Shown: positions 60,854 through 64,000 of the stretch, one piece after another
How positions within the stretch are numbered: position 1 is the stretch's first letter
How the letters are laid out: each line of letters opens with the position of its first letter
NCBI GenBank assembly: GCA_041752395.1
Contig: JBGSWN010000244.1
Span: 1 to 64,000, forward strand
Reading direction: 5' to 3'
From: UBA6168 sp041752395
GTDB lineage: Bacteria; Bacteroidota; Bacteroidia; Chitinophagales; Saprospiraceae
Length of the DNA stretch: 64,000 nt
Made by a program: the position numbers and the translations under genes
The notes under the pieces: model-generated
Told to the model about the DNA's origin: nothing
The model's database searches: none
The model's input: only the letters and a program-made list of their open reading frames with translations

Positions 60854-61465
60854 TTAGCCTTTAAAAATATCCTGTGCCGCCATTTCATAATCTGGCAGGG
60901 CGGGTGCTGCGGAGCAAAGTTTTTCGCCTTTGCAGACCTTCATGGAGTCGAGGTTTTCGCCTGCATAGACATGAACTTTTTCAAATTTGGGGAAAATCTG
61001 CCAAACAACTTTTACCCCTGCCGCACGATAGTTGTCCATTTTTTCCTCCACCAAGTTAAGTTGGTCTTTCGTGGAAATGACTTCGATGATGAACGCTGGC
61101 ACGGGTTTTACGCCGTTTTTAGCTTTTGAAATCTGGTCATCGGTGAACCAAGCGATGTCGGGGCGGCGGTGGTTTCCATCAAAAAAAGTGTCCCCTTCTG
61201 TAATCAACTCACCATGCACTTTTTTGATTAACAATAGATTTCTGAAAAGCGATTGTAAGTTTTTCAGGATAAAGAATTGTGTAAAATCCATAGTACGTTT
61301 CGATTTGACCACATCACCGTTCACCCATTCGTATTTGAAAGAATCTTCTCTCGAAAGGTATTTCCGCTGAAATTCTTCCCAAGAAATAGGCTTTGCCTGT
61401 TTTGCAACGGTGGTCGATACTGGTACATGTAGATGCTTTTTTTGCGGTGCTGCTGCGGCTTCCAT
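60854..61465 (-). CDS. Uma2 family (DUF820) PD-(D/E)xK nuclease-like protein
   Basis: This 203-residue protein from ATG 61465 matches the Uma2 family: SWEEFQRKYLSREDSFKYEWVNGDVV near residues 28-53, the metal-site RRPDIAWFTDD near 100 and FIIEVISTKDQLNLVEEKMDNYRAAGVKVVWQIFP near 122-158, with the Glu and Lys of the nuclease core. These genes are highly expanded in cyanobacteria and some Bacteroidota. Their role is unclear, possibly transposon-linked nucleases. The upstream frame to 61555 is ignored because it lacks similarity to family starts. Confidence 0.85.
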   Translation of the reverse strand: MEAAAAPQKKHLHVPVSTTVAKQAKPISWEEFQRKYLSREDSFKYEWVNGDVVKSKRTMDFTQFFILKNLQSLFRNLLLIKKVHGELITEGDTFFDGNHRRPDIAWFTDDQISKAKNGVKPVPAFIIEVISTKDQLNLVEEKMDNYRAAGVKVVWQIFPKFEKVHVYAGENLDSMKVCKGEKLCSAAPALPDYEMAAQDIFKG

Positions 61466-61878
61466 GACTTTTATTTTTTGCAAACTTAACAAAAATGGAG
61501 GCAAGGTCAAACTGCATTTTGACAAAAATAGAACCGACGACTGTACATTTTTCACGGATCATCCACGAGTGTATCCCTCCCATCTACTTTTTTCCACCAA
61601 ACAAAGACTTAACACATCTCCCAACGCAACGAAATTTCATTCCGAAGCATTAATAGTCAACCAAAGGGCAAAAGCATTTGCCTATCTTTGCCCCGCTTTT
61701 TCCAAATAACATTTTTTTTGAGGTTGAGCAGGTTGAGAAAGTTTAGGAGGTTTAACATACGCTAGCACCCTAAACCTCCTTAACCCGCTAAACCTTCTAA
61801 ACTTTTACCATTCAGCTCAAACGGTTTTCCTGGAAAGCAAGCTGTGCTGAATACTTGAACTACACTAACTATTTCGTT
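61466..61878. other. Divergent spacer upstream of ino1, with promoter box and heptad array
   Basis: A -7-type box TATCTTTGCCCC is at 61683-61690. It is followed at about 61729-61803 by a heptad-like inverted array (AGGTTTA words on the left; CTAAACC, TCCTTAA, CCCGCTA, AACCTTC on the right) that would form the long leader of ino1. Confidence 0.6.
61729..61803. repeat. Heptad-like inverted array in the ino1 leader
   Basis: Left part GAAAGTTTAGGAGGTTTAAC pairs with right-part words of the CTAAACC/TTAACCC kind. Register is 7-8 nt. It sits between the predicted transcription start and ATG 61879. Confidence 0.6.
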
Positions 61879-63183
61879 ATGTCAAAAGTCAAACCAGCAA
61901 ACGGCAAGCTTGGTATCCTCACCCCGGGGATGGGCGCCGTGGCATCCACTTTCATGGCGGGCGTCATCGCCGTCAACAAGGGCATCGCCAAGCCCGTCGG
62001 TTCGGTCACGCAGATGGGCAATATCCGCCTCGGCAAGCGCACCGACAACCGCAACCCCCTCATCAAGGACTTCGTTCCGCTCGCAAAATTGACCGACATC
62101 GCCTTCGGTGGCTGGGACATTTTCGAGGACAATATGTACGAGTCGGCGGTGAACGCCAAGGTGCTCGAACCGTCTTTGCTCGAACAAATCCGCCCAGAAT
62201 TGGAGGCCATCAAGCCAATGACTGCCGTCTTCGACCGCAACTGCGTGAAGCGCCTCGACGGCCCACACGTCAAGAAAGCCGCCACTAAAATGGAACTCGC
62301 CGAAGCCGTCATGGAAGACATGCGCCGCTTCAAGGAAGAGAACGGCTGCGACCGCCTCGTCATGGTTTGGTGTGGTAGCACCGAAATTTACATTGAGGAA
62401 AGCGAGGTACATTCCAGCGTTGCAAAATTGGAGGAAGGCTTGCGCAACAACGACCCATCCATTCCACCGAGCATGATTTATGCTTACGCCGCTGTAAAAA
62501 TGGGCGTTCCCTACGCCAACGGCGCTCCCAACCTTTCCTGCGACGTGGATGCGATGGTCGAGCTGTCCAAGCAGACCCGCACACCTATTTTTGGCAAGGA
62601 CTTCAAAACGGGCCAGACGCTGATGAAAACCATCGTGGCACCTGGCCTGAAGGTTCGTGCCCTCGGTATCCACGGCTGGTTCTCCACCAATATCCTCGGA
62701 AACCGGGACGGTGAAGTGCTCGACGATCCAGATAATTTCAAGACAAAAGAGGTTTCTAAGCTCGGCGTGTTGGAAGAAATCCTGCAACCAGAAACCAATC
62801 CAGACCTTTACGGCGACCTATACCACAAGGTGCGTATCAACTACTACCCGCCTCACGGCGACAACAAAGAGGGCTGGGACAACATCGACATCTTCGGCTG
62901 GTTGGGCTATAAGATGCAAATCAAGATTGACTTCCTCTGTCGGGATTCCATCCTCGCAGCGCCTATCGTGCTTGACCTTGCCTTGTTCCTCGACTTGGCA
63001 AAACGTGCCGATTTCTATGGCATCCAAGAGTGGCTGTCTTTCTACCTGAAGTCGCCACAAGCGGCCAAGGGCCTCAGCCCTCAGCACGACATCTTCCTCC
63101 AAAACCAGAAGCTGCTCAACACCCTGCGCCACTTGATGGACGAGGAATTGATTACGCATTTGGGATTGGACTACTATTATTAG
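61879..63183 (+). CDS. ino1: Inositol-3-phosphate synthase
   Basis: The 434-residue enzyme converts glucose 6-phosphate to inositol 3-phosphate with internal NAD. ATG 61879 gives MSKVKPANGKLGILTPGMGAVASTFMAGV, the NAD-binding start. Conserved blocks include FAFGGWDIFEDN-type near residue 74, VMVWCGSTEIY near 165, GVPYANGAPNLSCDVDAM near 213, PIFGKDFKTGQTLMKTIVAPGL near 235 and the active-site KVRINYYPPHGDNKEGWDNIDIFGW near 316. Nearest family relatives occur in Bacteroidota and eukaryotes, where it supplies inositol lipids. The following pgpA gene also belongs to phospholipid synthesis, which fits an inositol-lipid role. Confidence 0.94.
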   Translation: MSKVKPANGKLGILTPGMGAVASTFMAGVIAVNKGIAKPVGSVTQMGNIRLGKRTDNRNPLIKDFVPLAKLTDIAFGGWDIFEDNMYESAVNAKVLEPSLLEQIRPELEAIKPMTAVFDRNCVKRLDGPHVKKAATKMELAEAVMEDMRRFKEENGCDRLVMVWCGSTEIYIEESEVHSSVAKLEEGLRNNDPSIPPSMIYAYAAVKMGVPYANGAPNLSCDVDAMVELSKQTRTPIFGKDFKTGQTLMKTIVAPGLKVRALGIHGWFSTNILGNRDGEVLDDPDNFKTKEVSKLGVLEEILQPETNPDLYGDLYHKVRINYYPPHGDNKEGWDNIDIFGWLGYKMQIKIDFLCRDSILAAPIVLDLALFLDLAKRADFYGIQEWLSFYLKSPQAAKGLSPQHDIFLQNQKLLNTLRHLMDEELITHLGLDYYY

Positions 63184-63217
63184 TTTTGAGTTACGGGTTT
63201 TGAGTTTTGAGTTGGAA
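63183..63217. repeat. Heptad array left of the four-helix gene (GTTTTGA)
   Basis: GTTTTGA, GTTACGG, GTTTTGA, GTTTTGA and GTTGGAA are in register, starting in the ino1 stop codon. The complement words lie at 63631-63665 on the other side of the four-helix gene. Confidence 0.85.
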
Positions 63218-63234
63218 CACCTAAAGCAAATATC

Positions 63235-63621
63235 ATGAGCAATGAGGAATTTGCTGAAAATTTTAAGGCTCGGACAAAACAGTTCGTCATACGGGCAACC
63301 AAGCTTTATCAGGCACTTCCGAAGTCGGGAGAAGCAAAGATATTTGGCGACCAATTTCTTAGAGCAGCTTCGTCAGTAGGTTCAAACTACCGAGCAGCTT
63401 GTAGAGCGAGGTCAAATGAAGAATTTTTTGCCAAAATATCCATCGTGATTGAAGAGTGTGACGAAGCTTGTTTTTGGATGGAGCTTATGGTTGATACTGG
63501 ATTACTTTCTAAAGAAAGAGTGGAAACGCTCATCAAAGAAGGGTATGAAATATTAGCAATTATTGCTTCCTCAAGGAAAAATACGCCTTCCAAAACCAAC
63601 AAGCATTTTCAGAACAAGTAA
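63235..63621 (+). CDS. Four-helix-bundle protein (23S rRNA intervening-sequence protein family)
   Basis: This 128-residue protein matches the IVP/S23 family: FKARTKQFVIRATKLYQALPKSGEAKIFGDQFLRAASSVGSNYRAACRARSNEEFFAKISIVIEECDEACFWMELMVDTGLL, with the invariant SSVGSNYRAA turn near residue 45. Family members are encoded inside stem-forming insertions of 23S rRNA genes, and relatives are accessory factors of diversity-generating retroelements. Here it lies between ino1 and pgpA, flanked by complementary heptad arrays. Its AT-rich coding differs from both neighbours. Confidence 0.9.
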   Translation: MSNEEFAENFKARTKQFVIRATKLYQALPKSGEAKIFGDQFLRAASSVGSNYRAACRARSNEEFFAKISIVIEECDEACFWMELMVDTGLLSKERVETLIKEGYEILAIIASSRKNTPSKTNKHFQNK

Positions 63622-63623
63622 CC

Positions 63624-64000
63624 ATGCCCTCTAACTCAAAACTCAAAACTCAAAACTCAAAACTTTCCTTTTGGAAGTTCATCGCAACCGCTTTTGGCAG
63701 CGGCTATTCTCCGGTAGCACCGGGAACGGCGGGGGCGGCGGTGGGTGTGCTGATGCTTTGGGGCATGAGCGAAGTTTGGCCGGGTCAGTTTTCCGGCGGA
63801 TGGCCACAGGCAATTTGGTTGCTGGTGGCCATTCTTTTTTTCTTTTTTTTGGGCGTTGTTGCTTCGCAAAAATTAGAGCCCGAATGGGGCCACGACCCCA
63901 GCCGAATCGTCGTGGATGAGCTGGTGGGCGTTTGGGTAGCCATGCTCGGCGTCCCTGTCAATTGGTTGAATTTACTGCTTGCCTTTGGCCTTTTTAGGCT
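63624..64000 (+). CDS. pgpA: Phosphatidylglycerophosphatase A, N-terminal part (runs off the window)
   Basis: At least 125 residues are in the window. After an array-encoded start (MPSNSKLKTQNSKL) comes SFWKFIATAFGSGYSPVAPGTAGAAVGVLML, the PgpA signature, then two hydrophobic segments and WGHDPSRIVVDELVGVWVAMLGVP, where the catalytic acidic residues lie. PgpA dephosphorylates phosphatidylglycerol phosphate in the inner membrane. No other ATG is available before the signature, so translation must begin in or at the array. The open frame continues past base 64000. Confidence 0.9.
   Translation, partial: MPSNSKLKTQNSKLSFWKFIATAFGSGYSPVAPGTAGAAVGVLMLWGMSEVWPGQFSGGWPQAIWLLVAILFFFFLGVVASQKLEPEWGHDPSRIVVDELVGVWVAMLGVPVNWLNLLLAFGLFR
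63631..63665. repeat. Heptad array overlapping the pgpA start (AAAACTC)
   Basis: CTAACTC, AAAACTC three times and AAAACTT are in register. This is the complement of the array at 63183. It is translated as the first residues of PgpA in a seven-residue repeat (NSKLKTQ). Confidence 0.88.

Noticed and set aside
1..64000. tRNA or rRNA genes
   Set aside because: Scanning by eye for T-loop (GTTCGAATC-like) and conserved rRNA blocks found nothing convincing.

Overview
The window looks like a chromosomal segment from a member of the Bacteroidota, probably of the Saprospiria type. The evidence is six proteins ending in a type IX secretion (T9SS) type A sorting domain, SprB-like repeats, promoters of the form TTTG-N19-TAnnTTTG, Na+-NQR respiration and a DUF3276/PUR-type protein. 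No rRNA, tRNA, CRISPR array, phage or intact insertion sequence was seen.

Layout. 1-9.1 kb (minus strand): a proline-type Na+ symporter, a 1480-residue secreted protein (HELTH metalloprotease-like domain, beta-helix, ten SprB-like repeats), an M1 aminopeptidase and a small lipoprotein. 9.3-16.5 kb: a flippase, a MATE exporter, a PagL-like lipid A deacylase, a T9SS-secreted protein, a family 2 glycosyltransferase and an EEP-fold protein. 16.5-18.1 kb: pyrR-pyrB. 18.2-24.8 kb: the complete nqrABCDEF operon, whose NqrA carries an extra N-terminal export/membrane segment. 25-27.5 kb: DUF3276 protein, phosphoesterase and SPOR protein. 27.8-31.6 kb: gnd-zwf-pgl, the oxidative pentose phosphate branch. 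31.7-37.6 kb: a T9SS-exported pentaheme cytochrome, a CRTAC1/FG-GAP protein and a Thr-rich secreted protein. 38-48.4 kb: a glycogen-binding/HhH fusion, DUF1905 protein, YebC, MORN-metacaspase, DUF4920 lipoprotein, TPR-adenylate cyclase, tandem TonB_C protein, MBL hydrolase, PhnA-like protein and Vsr endonuclease. 48.4-55.4 kb: ABC exporter, esterase, fbp, a broken gene, xisI/xisH with decayed gene fragments beside them, and a repeat-domain exported protein. 55.7-64 kb: a DPP-IV peptidase, a long heptad array, a T9SS beta-propeller, a Uma2 nuclease, inositol-phosphate synthase, a four-helix-bundle (IVP family) gene and the start of pgpA.

The most unusual feature is not a gene. More than twenty junctions between genes, and two in-frame linkers inside genes, consist of 7-nt words repeated in constant register. 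Each array has its own small vocabulary. Most also carry the reverse-complement words, so the transcript could fold into a long stem; the clearest is a 39-bp stem with one mismatch. The longest array (57952-58353) keeps a single heptad phase for about 50 words. The closest described analogue known to me is the heptanucleotide STRR sequence of filamentous cyanobacteria. At least three other palindromic, MITE-like element families are also dispersed in the window.

Together the genes describe an aerobic, sodium-cycling, protein-degrading bacterium with heavy surface secretion. Exported peptidases and proline uptake feed catabolism, NQR and the pentose phosphate branch supply sodium-motive force and NADPH, and FBPase and inositol-phosphate synthase draw on the hexose-phosphate pool.
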